Assembly: GCA_036346375.1 (NCBI GenBank)
Contig: CM070508.1
Span: forward strand, 41,560,862 to 41,624,861
Source: Guadua angustifolia
Taxonomy: Eukaryota > Streptophyta > Magnoliopsida > Poales > Poaceae
Reading direction: 5' to 3'
Length of the DNA stretch: 64,000 nucleotides
Numbering within the stretch: position 1 is the first letter of the stretch; each line of letters opens with the position of its first letter. A model generated the notes under the pieces. It was not told where the DNA came from. It worked only from the letters and a program-made list of their open reading frames with translations, and searched no databases. Positions 38,642 to 50,400 of the stretch are shown one piece after another. Position numbers and translations under genes: made by a program.

Positions 38642-38877
38642 CTTGTTGCTGCACCTTATGGGATTCTCCAGCGTACTCATACTTGAGAACAATTAAATTA
38701 TTGGCATTAGGTAGCAGCTGGCTCTCATGGATAATATTATTCTTACTCAGGAGCGAATTCACCTGTTGATTGATTTGTTTAGCTTGGGCATGTGTTACTG
38801 GTCCTTGTAAATGATTTGTGAATTCTTGGGCAGCAACAAATGATGAAAATGATGATCTTGCTATCGTTCCTGTATCA
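38642..38877 (-). repeat. Truncated 3' LTR (236 bp)
   Basis: It matches 42395-42630 almost base for base, beginning on the minus strand TGATACAGGAACG next to the polypurine tract. It stops at 38642 inside the LTR; the remaining 653 bp of LTR are missing and satellite begins at once. Confidence 0.9.
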
Positions 38878-40612
38878 TCCTCCCCTTCTTCGAGACGGAC
38901 GGCTTTTGATAAGCTGAAAGTGCACTAAAGGGAGAGAACAATGTATATGCATGATATATGTATTTGTCTTCTATTTTGACACTTCTTTTTGTTAGCACAT
39001 AGGATTTTACAAGATTAGTTTTATGCATAGCAAAGCATTTATTCACATCATTCCCCTCCTCGTGAGAAAAAGTCGTCCCCGACTTTTGTGAGCACATTAT
39101 CACATTACACAGGGGGTTCCACACTCTAATCGCATTACTTTGATTAGTAGCAAGCAAGTCTAAAGTATCATGTGAGCTAGAGTAGAACATGTTTCTATTC
39201 AAGAAAGAAGTAATTTCATTTGTTTCCATGTCAACAACATTATTGAGGGGTTCTTGTGTTTTGAAATCAGGAAGCACGTCACATGTAATGCAAATTTGAT
39301 GAATAAGAAACATGTTATCCACACCATATTCTCTAATTAAATTAAACTTGTATCCATAAGTGCGGAAACTAGCTAGTGAAGAAAATTCAGCAACTTTCTC
39401 ACTAACATAAGTTATCTTAACAGGTTCATCAAACATCATGATATAGCACAAAGTAGCATCATTGGAAATTTTGGTGACAACTTCTTCACAAGTAATCAAT
39501 TCCACGATACGTAAATTAAAGAAATAAAAATCAGAATGTGGAATTTTCAGTTGCACATGAGTGTTCTCGGACTTGGTGTGCTCCCGATCAATTTTCATAT
39601 CAACACCATTTTTGTTACCTTTACCGTCCTCCTCAGGTAATGATGTTTGGTTTGTAGGGTCTAACAACGGGACAGAAAGTGTGACTTCTCCAACCATGCC
39701 TATCTCCTTATCTTCAATGTCAATTGGTATATGTTGTTCATCGATCAACTCCTCTTGTATTTCCTGTTGCACATGAAAAGAGACGACACTAGAAGTAGAG
39801 GTTAGTGTGTTAGGTTCTGGAATTTCGCCCCAATTCCCATCAACAACCTCTCTCATTTCTTGTGCCATTTCATTCACAATCTGAATATGGATATCGCTCT
39901 CATTCTCACAAGGGTATTGGTTCATTTGAACTACATTCAATCGTGGGGCAGCAATGACGCATTTGTCATCAACCGCGACCTTCTCCTTTGCAGCATGTAC
40001 CAAAGGAACAACACACTTTAACGTGTTGGTCAAAGGGAGAGTCCCAAGCTTGACCTTCTCACCAATTCTCATCTTATGCTGAAATTCGGGTTCACCTTGC
40101 TCCTTAATTTTTTTCTCCTCTTCAATTGCACAATCCACAAGATCAAGCGTGCTTTTAAAATACTTATGTCCAAGTGCAGCAGCGATCTTGTAATTCAAGC
40201 CCTCTTTGAAGCGTGCCTTCTTCTGTATTGTAGAGGTGATACCTGCACGTCGCATTGCATAGCTCAACTCATTGAAATAATCATGGACACATCTGCAACC
40301 TTGTTCGATGCTTGCTAAGTGGTGAAGCAGCTCTTGCTCATAATAGGGTGGTACAAACTCTTTTCTCATTATACCCTTCAAAATCGACCACGATGTAATG
40401 AGGCTCTTTCCAAAAGGTTGATTCCACCAACTATAAGCATTGTCTTCAATCTGCATTGTGGCTCGCAACACTTCTTTATCTTCGGGAAGGTTCTGAAATT
40501 TAAACACCTTGTCCATTTGTTGTTCCCACTGAAGGTGGTCCTCGGGATCATTGCTTCCATAGAATGGAAGATCAATACGTTCATAACCTGCCATGATTAG
40601 TGCAAACACCAT
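38861..40612 (-). CDS. Gag-like protein of the non-autonomous LTR retrotransposon (583 aa)
   Basis: This is the only long frame in the element. Residues about 45-145 resemble the retrotransposon Gag (capsid-type) domain: SWWNQPFG at 61-68, FVPPYY at 86-91, then SIEQGCRCVHDYFNELSYAM at 101-120 in the usual QG-x-V-x-x-YF-x-x-F/L arrangement. Gag would form the cytoplasmic particle in which reverse transcription occurs. No CCHC knuckle is visible. Residues about 230-583 are an acidic, then mixed, region with no motif I recognise; there is no protease, RT or integrase signature. The first ATG is at 40612; a second in-frame ATG at 40594 (MAGYERIDLPFYG) is an equally good start. The frame ends within the 3' LTR, and its last codons overlap, in another frame, a pol-tail-like reading. 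The frame has no internal stop over 1.75 kb, so the copy is fairly young or was under constraint. Confidence 0.85.
   Translation of the reverse strand: MVFALIMAGYERIDLPFYGSNDPEDHLQWEQQMDKVFKFQNLPEDKEVLRATMQIEDNAYSWWNQPFGKSLITSWSILKGIMRKEFVPPYYEQELLHHLASIEQGCRCVHDYFNELSYAMRRAGITSTIQKKARFKEGLNYKIAAALGHKYFKSTLDLVDCAIEEEKKIKEQGEPEFQHKMRIGEKVKLGTLPLTNTLKCVVPLVHAAKEKVAVDDKCVIAAPRLNVVQMNQYPCENESDIHIQIVNEMAQEMREVVDGNWGEIPEPNTLTSTSSVVSFHVQQEIQEELIDEQHIPIDIEDKEIGMVGEVTLSVPLLDPTNQTSLPEEDGKGNKNGVDMKIDREHTKSENTHVQLKIPHSDFYFFNLRIVELITCEEVVTKISNDATLCYIMMFDEPVKITYVSEKVAEFSSLASFRTYGYKFNLIREYGVDNMFLIHQICITCDVLPDFKTQEPLNNVVDMETNEITSFLNRNMFYSSSHDTLDLLATNQSNAIRVWNPLCNVIMCSQKSGTTFSHEEGNDVNKCFAMHKTNLVKSYVLTKRSVKIEDKYIYHAYTLFSPFSALSAYQKPSVSKKGRMIQER
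38878..38890 (-). other. Polypurine tract
   Basis: The minus strand reads AAGAAGGGGAGGA immediately before the 3' LTR start TGATACAGG. It is the plus-strand primer site and confirms the LTR boundary at 38877. Confidence 0.85.
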
Positions 40613-41726
40613 ACCAAAACAGCAAGTATATGTGAAATATATGTGAAATCACTCATCCTCACTTATCCTTACCACCGATGTTCTTACTCACCCTTTGTTG
40701 TTTGATAGAGGAGTTCACACTTGAGTGGTGAGGCAAAAACAAAATGAGGTTAAGCGAACTCACAGCTGAGATCAAAGCCTACAACGATTTTATTTGTGGA
40801 GCTTGGTAGGAGAAGTGTATATGTCCTACACAATCTGAATTCTCGATATAGTCTCGTTAAGTAGTTATCCAAATGAGAATGCAAATCCTAGTTGCTGAAC
40901 ACAAGGTCTGAATGATGAACAAAGCAACTCACACACAAGGATAATGGAACCAAATGCAATCAAAGGGATGAGCTAGCAGAACATATAAGTGATAATACAA
41001 TAGCTCAATTGCAATGGTTATGGAAAGACGCTAGCTAATTGAAATGATTTAAACAGGGCACAAGATTGCACAAACAGAAATGATTATCACAATATTGTGA
41101 ATATTTTCAGCAACTCTTTTTTTTATCACATAGCAAGCAGCCAATTTTTGTTTTCTCCTTTCTTTTTTTTTTTGATATTGTGGCTGGCTGTACTACTGAT
41201 CTTGAATAATGATTCTCATCTTTCTTTTGATTGATTTTTTGCAAATCTGAAAGAACAAGACAACAAAGTGCAGCCCTATGGAACAGATCAGCTAGTCTTA
41301 ATAGGTTCAAAGTATTCGCAAAGGAAAGAAAGGCTATCAACACAAATTTCAGATTTCTCATGAGCATAACAGCAAGAAGATTCACCCAATATTTGACCAA
41401 TTTCTAAACCGAACTAGAGGAAGTGATCTACAACAAACCTCTAGGAAATTTTATGATCTTTCCAACAAGCATAAGAAAATTGTAATTTGAGTTCGCATGT
41501 GGGAGATAAAACTAAAACATTCAGCTGAACAGAACAGATCAAGAAAAAGTTACGCGAAGGATATGGTTATTCAGCAACAAGAACACGATCTCTTGGATAA
41601 GAACTTAGTAAGACGCACAAGAACAACAGATCGTATACTAAGGTTCAATATTTTTGTGAGGCAATTTTCAGATAGGATAAAAATAAAACTACAACTAAGG
41701 GATAAAGATTCTACCGTGACAACCGA
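40613..41726 (-). other. Untranslated leader between PBS and gag
   Basis: About 1.1 kb with only short frames. It probably contains the packaging signal, but nothing specific is visible. It is AT-rich with a T/A-run near 41160. Confidence 0.7.
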
Positions 41727-41739
41727 GGCTCTGATACCA
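41727..41739 (-). other. Primer-binding site, initiator tRNA-Met type
   Basis: The minus strand reads TGGTATCAGAGCC two bases after the LTR end (CGTATCA, then TT). This is the usual plant PBS complementary to the 3' end of initiator tRNA-Met and it fixes the element's orientation and the LTR boundary. Confidence 0.92.
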
Positions 41740-42058
41740 AATGATACGAGGGTGCGCACGACCTTCACGATGTAGAATCGAAGATACTCGTGAAACATCA
41801 CGAGTCTTGTGCAGCCAACCGTTGCACCGGCAACAACCTGCAGCACCGAGTTCGCCCAACCTCACGTTGTCCACTCAACCAAGTCAAGCGGAATACAATC
41901 CTCGCTGCAATCGCAAAGAGTTTGCAAGAACAACGGGAAGGAATGCACGATTCTCAGAGATGATTCAGCCAGTGGCTAGAACACCCAAGAACATGCATAA
42001 AGCATAATTGTTTCAATCTGAAAATATCCAAAAGTTCTACACACATTGAGAAAGATCC

Positions 42059-42068
42059 TATTATATAG
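42059..42068 (-). promoter_or_regulatory. TATA box of the 5' LTR
   Basis: The minus strand reads CTATATAATA about 560 bases into the LTR, leaving about 320 bases of putative R-U5 before the PBS. This is a plausible Pol II start region. Confidence 0.55.
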
Positions 42069-42320
42069 AAGGGATGGAGAGAGAGATGGAGAGGTGTCCA
42101 GTACTGATCTGGACGTTTTACAAGGCAATAAGCCAATATTGGTGCACATCACCCTAATTAAGGCAAATAAAAGGTTGACAGTTTCTGGACTCCATATTAA
42201 TTGGACGATAACTCTCTACTCTTGTGGAATAATTGGATGGGGCCAGATCCGTTGGAAAACTGATCTCATAAGCTTTCAAAGCTGTGGTCGAACACATTTA
42301 TTGGATTTAAGACGCAGTTT

Positions 42321-42629
42321 CTATGAGCATTTTACTCCCAGCTGGTCACTGGAACCCGAAATGGCCTTCATTGCATTCATTGCTTGATTGATGGCTTGTT
42401 GCTGCACCTTATGGGATTCTCCAGCATACTCATACCAGAGAACAATTAAATTATTGGCATTAGGTAGCAGCTGGCTCTCATGGATAATATTATTCTTACT
42501 CAGGAGCGAGTTCACCTGTTGATTGATTTGTTTAGCTTGGGCATGTGTTACTGGTCCTTGTAAATGATTTGTGAATTCTTGGGCAGCAACAAATGATGAA
42601 AATGATGATCTTGCTATCGTGCCCGTATC
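42321..42629 (-). other. Reading frame inside the LTR encoding a conserved pol-tail peptide
   Basis: From the second base of the LTR the minus strand is open for about 100 codons: DTGTIARSSFSSF, then GPVTHAQAKQINQQVNSLLS, LLPNANNLIVL and on to a stop at 42321. The solo LTR at 3884-4856 encodes a similar tail at the equivalent position (GPTTRARARLFNYQVNSFLS ... LIVL). The likely explanation is that in the autonomous relatives the polyprotein runs across the polypurine tract into the 3' LTR. In the 5' LTR it has no start and is not translated as such. Confidence 0.6.
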
Positions 42630-42630
42630 A

Positions 42631-42635
42631 TTTCG
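42631..42635 (+). repeat. Right copy of 5-bp target site duplication
   Basis: TTTCG directly after the LTR end CGTATCA. Satellite text continues (TTTCGCTTCGGGG) in the register left off at 38641. Confidence 0.75.
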
Positions 42636-45477
42636 CTTCGGGGTAAACTTTCATAAAGTCCATTTGTTCGGAACGCGGTTTGAATGAAATTAACACCAGA
42701 GCTAAAATGACCGAAAGAAGCTCCAAAGAGACCGGCGACACATTGGAGTGCAAACCGGTGCATTTTGGAGTGTTTAGCTCGGTGCAAACTTTCACAAAAT
42801 CCACCTGTCCGGATCTCGATTTGTACGAAATTAACATCAAGCGAAATCGTAAAACAAGCTCCAACAAGACCGACAACACTTACGAGGGCAATCCGGTGTG
42901 TCTTGAGTGTTTAAACCAGGGCAAACTTTCATAAAGTCCACTTGTTGGGATCCCGTTTGAATGAAATTAACACGAGCTAAAATGACGAAAAAAGCTCCAA
43001 TGAGACCGGCGACACATTGGAGTGCAAACCGTGCATTTTGGAGTGTTTAGCTCGGTGCAAACTTTCACAAAATCCACCTATCAGGATCTCGATTTGTTGA
43101 AATTAACATCAAGTGAAATCGATCAAACAAGCTCCAACAAGACCGACAACACTTACGAGGGCAATCCGGTGTGTCTTGAGTGTTTAAGCCGGGGCAAACT
43201 TTCATAAAGTCCACTTGTTCGGATCGGTTTGAATGAAATTAACACGAGCTAAAATGACGAAAAAGCTCCAATGACACCGGCGACACATTGGAGTGCAAAC
43301 CAGTGCATTTTCGGAGTGTTTCGCTTCGGTGCAAACTTTCACAAAATCCACCTGTCCGGATCTCGATTTGTTTGAAATGAACATCAAGCAAAATCGACCG
43401 AAACAAGCTCCAATAAGACCGACAACACTTACGAGGGCAATCCGGTGTGTCTTAGGAGTGTTTCACATCGGGGCAAACTTTCATAATGTCCACTTGTTGG
43501 ATCGGTTTGAATGAAATTAACACGAGCTAAAATGACGAAAAAGCTCCAATGAGACCGGCGACACGTTGGAGTGCAAACCGTGCATTTTGGAGTGTTTAGC
43601 TCGGTGCAAACTTTCACAAAATCCGCCTATCCGGATCTCGATTTGTACGAAATTAACATCAAGCGAAATCGACCGAAACAAGCTCCAACAAGACCGACAA
43701 CACATACGAGGGCAATCCGGTGTGTCTTGAGTGTTTAAGCCGGGGCAAACTTTCATAAAGTCCACTTGTTGGATCGGTTTGAATGAAATTAACACCAGAG
43801 CTAAAATGACCGAAAGAAGCTCCAATGAGACCGGCGACACGTTGGAGTGCAAACCGGTGCATTTTTGGAGTGTTTCGCTCCGGTGCAAACTTTCACAAAA
43901 TCCACCTGTCCGGATCTCGATTTGTACGAAATTAACATCAAGCGAAATCGACCGAAACAAGCTCCAACAAGACCGACAACACTTACGAGGGCAATCCGTT
44001 GTGTCTTGAGTTTTAACCGGGGCAAACTTTCATAAAGTCCACTTGTTCGGATCGGTTTGAATGAAATTAACACCAGAGCTAAAATGACCGAAAGAAGCTC
44101 CAATGAGACCGGCGACACATTGGAGTGCAAACCGGTGCATTTTCGGAGTGTTTCGCTCCGGTGCAAACTTTCACAAAATCCACCTGTCGGATCTCGATTT
44201 GTACAAAATTAACATCAAGCGAAATCGGCGAAACAAGCTCCAACAAGACCGACAACACTTACGAGGGCAATCCGGTGTGTCTTGAGTGTTTAAGCAGGGG
44301 CAAACTTTCATAAAGTCCACTTGTTGGATCGGTTTGAATGAAATTAACACGAGCTAAAATGACGAAAAAAGCTCAAATGAGACCGGCGACACATTGGAGT
44401 GCAAACCGGTGCATTTTCGGAGTGTTTTGCTCCGGTGCAAACTTTCACAAAATCCACCTATCCGGATCTCGATTTGTACGAAATTAACATCAAGCGAAAT
44501 CGGCCGAAACAAGCTCCAACAAGACCGACAACACTTACGAGGGCAATCCGGTGTGTCTTGAGTGTTTAAGCGGGGCAAACTTTCATAAAGTCCACTTGTT
44601 GGATCGGTTTGAATGAAATTAACACGAGCTAAAATGACCGAAAGAAGCTCCAATGATACCGGCGACACATTGGAGTGCAAACCGGTGCATTTTCGGAGTG
44701 TTTCGCTCCGGTGCAAACCTTCACAAAATCCACCTGTCCATATCTCGATTTGTACGAAATTAACATCCAGCAAAATCGACGGAAACAAGCTCCAGCAAGA
44801 CCGAGAACACTTACAAGGGCAATCTGGTGTGTCTTGAGTGTTTAGCATCGGGGCAAACTTTCGTAAAGTCCACTTGTTCGGATCGGTTTGAATGAAATTA
44901 ACACGAGCTAAAATGACGAAAAAGCTCCAATGAGACCGGCGACACATTGGAGTGCAAACCGGTGCATTTTCGGAGTGTTTCGCTCCGGTGCAAACTTTCA
45001 CAAAATCCACCTGTCCGGATCTCGATTTGTACGAAATTAACATCAAGCGAAATCGACCGAAACAAGCTCCAACAAGACCGACAACACTTACGAGGGCAAT
45101 CCGGTGTGTCTTCGGAGTGTTTCGCATCGGGGCAAACTTTCATAAAGTCCACTTGTTCGGATCCCGGTTTGAATGAAATTAACACCAGAGCTAAAATGAC
45201 CGAAAGAAGCTCCAATGAGACCGGCGACACATTGGAGTGCAAACCGGTGCATTTTCGGAGTGTTTCGCTCCGGTGCAAACTTTCACAAAATCCACCTGTC
45301 TGGATCTCGATTAGTACAAAATGAACAACAAGCCAAATCGACCGAAACAAGCTCCAACAAGACCGACAACACTTTCGAGGGCAATCCGGTGTGTCTCAGG
45401 AGTGTTTCACACCGGGGCAAACTTTCATAATGTCCACTTGTTCGGATCGGTTTGAATGAAATTAACACGAGCTAAAA

Positions 45478-45660
45478 TGACGAAAAAAGCTCCAATGAAA
45501 TCGACACATTGGAGTGCAAGCTGCATTTTGGAGTGTTTACCTCGACAAACTTTCACAAAATCCACCTGTCGGCAATCATCAAGCGAAATCGTGTGCTCCA
45601 ACAAGACCGTGTTTAAAATCCGGTGTGTCTTGAGTGTTTAAACTTTCATAAAGTCCACTT
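45478..45660 (+). repeat. Strongly degenerate satellite dimer
   Basis: One dimer here carries several internal deletions in both subunits (for example GTCGGCAATCATCAAGC and CGTGTGCTCCAACAAG, and a GACCGTGTTTAAAATCCGG join) while its neighbours are normal. It is the most decayed unit I saw in the right arm. Confidence 0.8.
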
Positions 45661-48600
45661 GTTCGGATCGGTTTGAATGAAATTAACACAAGAGCTAAAA
45701 TGACGAAAAAGCTCCAATGAGACCGGCGACACGTTGGAGTGCAAACCGTGCATTTTGAGTGTTTAGCTCGGTGCAAACTTTCACAAAATCCACCTGTCCG
45801 GATCTCGATTTGTGCGAAATTAACATCAAGCGAAATCGTAGAAACAAGCTCCAACAAGACCGACAACAACACTTACGAGGGCAATCCGGTGTGTCTTGAG
45901 TGTTTAAGCATCGGGCAAACTTTCATAAAGTCCACTTGTTGGGATCGGTTTGAATGAAATTAACACGAGCTAAAATGACGAAAAAAGCTCCAATGAGACC
46001 GGCGACACATTGGAGTGCAAACCGTGCATTTTAGAGTGTTTCGCTCGGTGCAAACTTTCACAAAATCCACCTGTCAGGATCTCGATTTGTACCAAATTAA
46101 CATCAAGCGAAATCGGCGAAACAAGCTCCAACAAGACCGACAACACACTTACGAGGGCAATCCGGTGTCTTGAGTGTTTAAGCCGGGCAAACTTTCATAA
46201 AGTCCACTTGTTGGGATCGGTTTGAATGAAATTAACACGAGCTAAAATGACGAAAAAAGCTCCAATGAGACCGGCGACACATTGGAGTGCAAACCGTGCA
46301 TTTTGGAGTGTTTAAGCTCGGTGCAAACTTTCACAAAATCCACCTGTCGGATCTCGATTTGTACAAAATTAACATCAAGCGAAATCGACCGAAACAAGCT
46401 CCAACAAGACCGACAACACTTACGAGGGCAATCCGGTGTGTCTTCGGAGTGTTTCGCTTCGGGGCAAACTTTCATAAAGTCCACTTGTTCGGATTCCGGT
46501 TTGAATGAAATTAACACGAGCTAAAATGACGAAAAAAGCTCCAATGAGACCGGCGACACATTGGAGTGCAAACCGTGCATTTTAGAGTGTTTCGCTCGGT
46601 GCAAACTTTCACAAAATCCACCTATCCGGATCTCGATTTGTACGAAATTAACATCAAGCTAAATCGGCGAAACAAGCTCCAACAAGACCGACAACACTTA
46701 CGAGGGCAATCCGGTGTGTCTTGAGTGTTTAACCGGGCAAACTTTCATAAAGTCCACTTGTTGGATCGGTTTGAATGAAATTAACACGAGCTAAAATGAC
46801 AAAAAAGCTCCAATGAGACCGGCGACACGTTGGAGTGCAAACCGGTGCATTTTCGGAGTGTTTCGCTCCGGTGCAAACTTTCACAAAATCCACCTGTCCG
46901 GATCTCGATTTGTACGAAATTAACATCAAGCGAAATCGACCGAAACAAGCTCCAACAAGACCGACAACACTTACGAGGGCAATCCGGTGTGTCTTCGGAG
47001 TGTTTCGCTTCGGGGCAAACTTTCATAAAGTCCACTTGTTCGGATACCGGTTTGAATGAAATTAACACGAGCTAAAATGACGAAAAAAGCTCCAATGAGA
47101 CCGCGACACATTGGAGTGCAAACCGTGCATTTTGGAGTGTTTAGCTCGGTGCAAACTTTCACAAAATCCACCTGTCGGATCTCGATTTGTATGAAATTAA
47201 CATCAAGCGAAATCGTAGAAACAAGCTCCAACAAGACCGACAACACTTACGAGGGCAATCCGGTGTGTCTTGAGTGTTTAAGCAGGGCAAACTTTCATAA
47301 AGTCCACTTGTTGGGATCGGTTTGAATGAAATTAACACGAGCTAAAATGACGAAAAAGCTCCAATGAGACCGGCGACACGTTGGAGTGCAAACCGTGCAT
47401 TTTGGAGTGTTTCGCTCGGTGCAAACTTTCACAAAATCCACCTGTCCGGATCTCGATTTGTACGAAATTAACATCAAGCTAAATCGGCGAAACAAGCTCC
47501 AACAAGACCGACAACACTTACGAGGGCAATCCGGTGTGTCTTGAGTGTTTAAGCCGGGCAAACTTTCATAAAGTCCACTTGTTCGGATCGGTTTGAATGA
47601 AATTAACACGAGCTAAAATGACGAAAAAGCTCCAATGAGACCGGCGACACATTGGAGTGCAAACGGTGCATTTTGAAGTGTTTCGCTCGGTGCAAACTTT
47701 CACAAAATGCACCAGTCCGGATTTCCATTTGTTCGAAATTAACATCAAGCGAAATCGACTGAAACAAGCTCCAACAAGACCGACAACACTTACGAGGGCA
47801 ATCCGGTGTGTCTTGAGTGTTTAAGCAGGGCAAACTTTCATAAAGTCCACTTGTTGGATCGGTTTGAATGAAATTAACACGAGAGCTAAAATGAGCGAAA
47901 AAGCTCCAATGAGACCGGCGACACGTTGGAGTGCAAACCGTGCATTTTAGAGTGTTTCGCTCGGTGCAAACTTTCACAAAATCCACCTGTCAGGATCTCG
48001 ATTTATGCGAAATTAACATCAAGTGAAATCGGCAAAACAAGCTCCAACAAGACCGACAACACTTACGAGGGCAATCCGGTGTGTCTTGAGTGTTTAAGCC
48101 GGGGCAAACTTTCATAAAGTCCACTTGTTGGGATCGGTTTGAATGAAATTAACACGAGCTAAAATGACGAAAAAGCTCCAATGAGACCGGCGACACGTTG
48201 GAGTGCAAACCGGTGCATTTTGGAGTGTTTGGCTCGGTGCAAACTTTCACAAAATCCACCTGTCCGGATCTCGATTTGTACGAAATTAACATCAAGCGAA
48301 ATCGGCGAAAACAAGCTCCAACAAGACCGACAACACTTACGAGGGCAATCCGGTGTGTCTTGAGTGTTTAACCGGGCAAACTTTCATAAAGTCCACTTGT
48401 TGGGATCGGTTTGAATGAAATTAACACGAGCTAAAATGACGAAAAAGCTCCAATGAGACCGGCGACACATTGGAGTGCAAACCGTGCATTTTGAGTGTTT
48501 AGCTCGGTGCAAACTTTCACAAAATCCACCTATCGGATCTCGATTTGTACGAAATTAACATCAAGCGAAATCGGCCAAAACAAGCTCCAACAAGACCGAC

Positions 48601-50306
48601 AACACTTACGAGGGCAATCCGGTGTGTCTTGAGTGTTTAAGATCGAGGCAAACTTTCATAAAGTCCACTTGTTGGATCGGTTTGAATGAAATTAACACGA
48701 GCTAAAATGACGAAAAAGCTCCAATGAGACCGGCGACACATTGGAGTGCAAACCGTGCATTTTGGAGTGTTTAGCTCGGTGCAAACTTTCACAAAATCCA
48801 CCTGTCCGGATCTCGATTTGTACAAAATTAACATCAAGCTAAATCGGCGAAACAAGCTCCAACAAGACCGACAACACTTACGAGGGCAATCCGGTGTGTC
48901 TTGAGTGTTTAGCATCGGGCAAACTTTCATAAAGTCCACTTGTTGGGATCGGTTTGAATGAAATTAACACGAGCTAAAATGACCGAAAGAAGCTCCAATG
49001 TGACCGGCGACACGTTGGAGTGCAAACCGTGCATTTTTGGAGTGTTTCGCTCCGGTGCAAACCTTCACAAAATCCACCTGTCTGGATCTCGATTTTTACA
49101 AAAATAACATCAAGCTAAATCGACCGAAACAAGCTCCAACAAGACCGACAACACTTACGAGGGCAATCCGGTGTGTCTTCGGAGTGTTTCGCATCGGGGC
49201 AAACTTTCATAAAGTCCACTTGTTCGGATCCCGGTTTGAATGAAATTAACACCAGAGCTAAAATGACCGAAAGAAGCTCCAATGTGACCGGCGACACGTT
49301 GGAGTGCAAACCGTGCATTTTCGGAGTGTTTCGCTCCGGTGCAAACTTTCACAAAATCCACCTGTCCGGATCTCGATTTGTACGAAATTAACATCAAGTG
49401 AAATCGACCGAAACAAGCTCCAACAAGACCGACAACACTTACAAGGGCAATCCGGTGTGTCTTCGGAGTGTTTCGCATCGGGGCAAACTTTCATAAAGTC
49501 CACTTGTTCGGATCCCGGTTTGAGTGAAATTAACACCAGAGCTAAAATGACCGAAAGAAGCTCCAATGAGACCGGCGACACATTGGAGTGCAAACCGGTG
49601 CATTTTCGGAGTGTTTCGCTCTGGTGCAAACTTTCACAAAATCCACCTATCCAGATCTCGGTTTGTACGAAATTAACGTGAAGCGAAATCGACCGAAAGA
49701 AGCTCCAACAAGACCGACAACACTTTCGAGGGCAATCCGGTGTCTTCGGAGTGTTTCGCTTCGGGGCAAACTTTCATAAAGTCCACTTGTTCGGATCCCA
49801 GTTTGAATGAAATTAACACCCGAGCTAAAATGACCGAAAGAAGCTCCAATGAGACTGGCGACACATTGGAGTGCAAACCGTGCATTTTGGATGTTTTAAC
49901 GCTCGGTGCAAACTTTCACAAAATCCACCTGTCTGGATCTCGATTTGTACAAAATTAACATCAAGCTAAATCGACCGAAACCAGCTTCAAGAAGACCGAC
50001 AACACTTACGAGGGCAATCCGGTGTGTCTTGAGTGTTTAGCATCGGGCAAACTTTCATAAAGTCCACTTGTTCGGATCGGTTTGAATGAAATTAACACGA
50101 GCTAAAATGACGAAAAAGCTCCAATGAGACCGGCGACACATTGGAGTGCAAACCGGTGCATTTTCGGAGTGTTTCGCCCCGGTGCAAAGTTTCACAAAAT
50201 CCACCTGTCTGGATCTCGATTTGTACAAAATTAACATCAAGCTAAATCGGCGAAACAAGCTCCAACAAGACCGACAACACTTACGAGGGCAATCCGGTGT
50301 GTCTTG

Positions 50307-50400
50307 AGTGTTTACACGCTAAAATGATGAAAAAGCTCCAATGAGACCGGGACACATTGGAGTGCAAACTTTCATAAAGTCCACTTGTTCGAGGATCGGT
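50307..50400 (+). repeat. Truncated A unit fused to the next A unit
   Basis: The A subunit jumps from GAGTGTTTAC to CGCTAAAATGATG, skipping about 50 bp, and its end GGAGTGCAAAC runs directly into TTTCATAAAGTCC of the next A. Subunit B is therefore missing and A-B alternation is broken. The join point is the shared GCAAACTTTCA block, so unequal exchange between A and B copies explains it. Confidence 0.8.

Larger units (their letters stand above)
38642..42630 (-). mobile_element. Gag-only non-autonomous LTR retrotransposon inside the satellite
   Basis: In minus orientation the order is 5' LTR (42630-41742), PBS, leader of about 1.1 kb, one Gag-like frame, polypurine tract, and 3' LTR reduced to 236 bp. 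No protease, RT, RNase H or integrase is present, so mobilisation would need enzymes from a related autonomous element. A 5-bp target duplication TTTCG flanks it. The insertion site in the satellite is within the GAGTGTTTCGCTTCGGGG block of subunit A. The two LTRs differ at a handful of positions over the shared 236 bp, so the insertion is not brand new. Confidence 0.9.
41742..42630 (-). repeat. 5' LTR, full length (889 bp)
   Basis: On the minus strand it starts TGATACGGGC and ends CCTCGTATCA, giving a short terminal inverted repeat TGATACG/CGTATCA. It is followed by the PBS, and a TATA box lies at 42059-42068. Its first 310 bp are open in one frame and encode a pol-tail-like peptide (see 42321-42629). 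Confidence 0.92.

Noticed and set aside
41497..42387. Plus-strand open frames in the leader and 5' LTR (41497-41775, 41741-42007, 42046-42387)
   Set aside because: They run antisense to a well-defined LTR, PBS and leader and have no domain content.
38642..42630. Circularly permuted or eccDNA-derived insertion, suggested by the 236-bp direct repeats at both ends with a PBS far inside
   Set aside because: The PBS, polypurine tract and TGATACG/CGTATCA ends show that the right repeat is just the first part of an 889-bp LTR and the left repeat is a truncated 3' LTR. Order is normal for one linear element.
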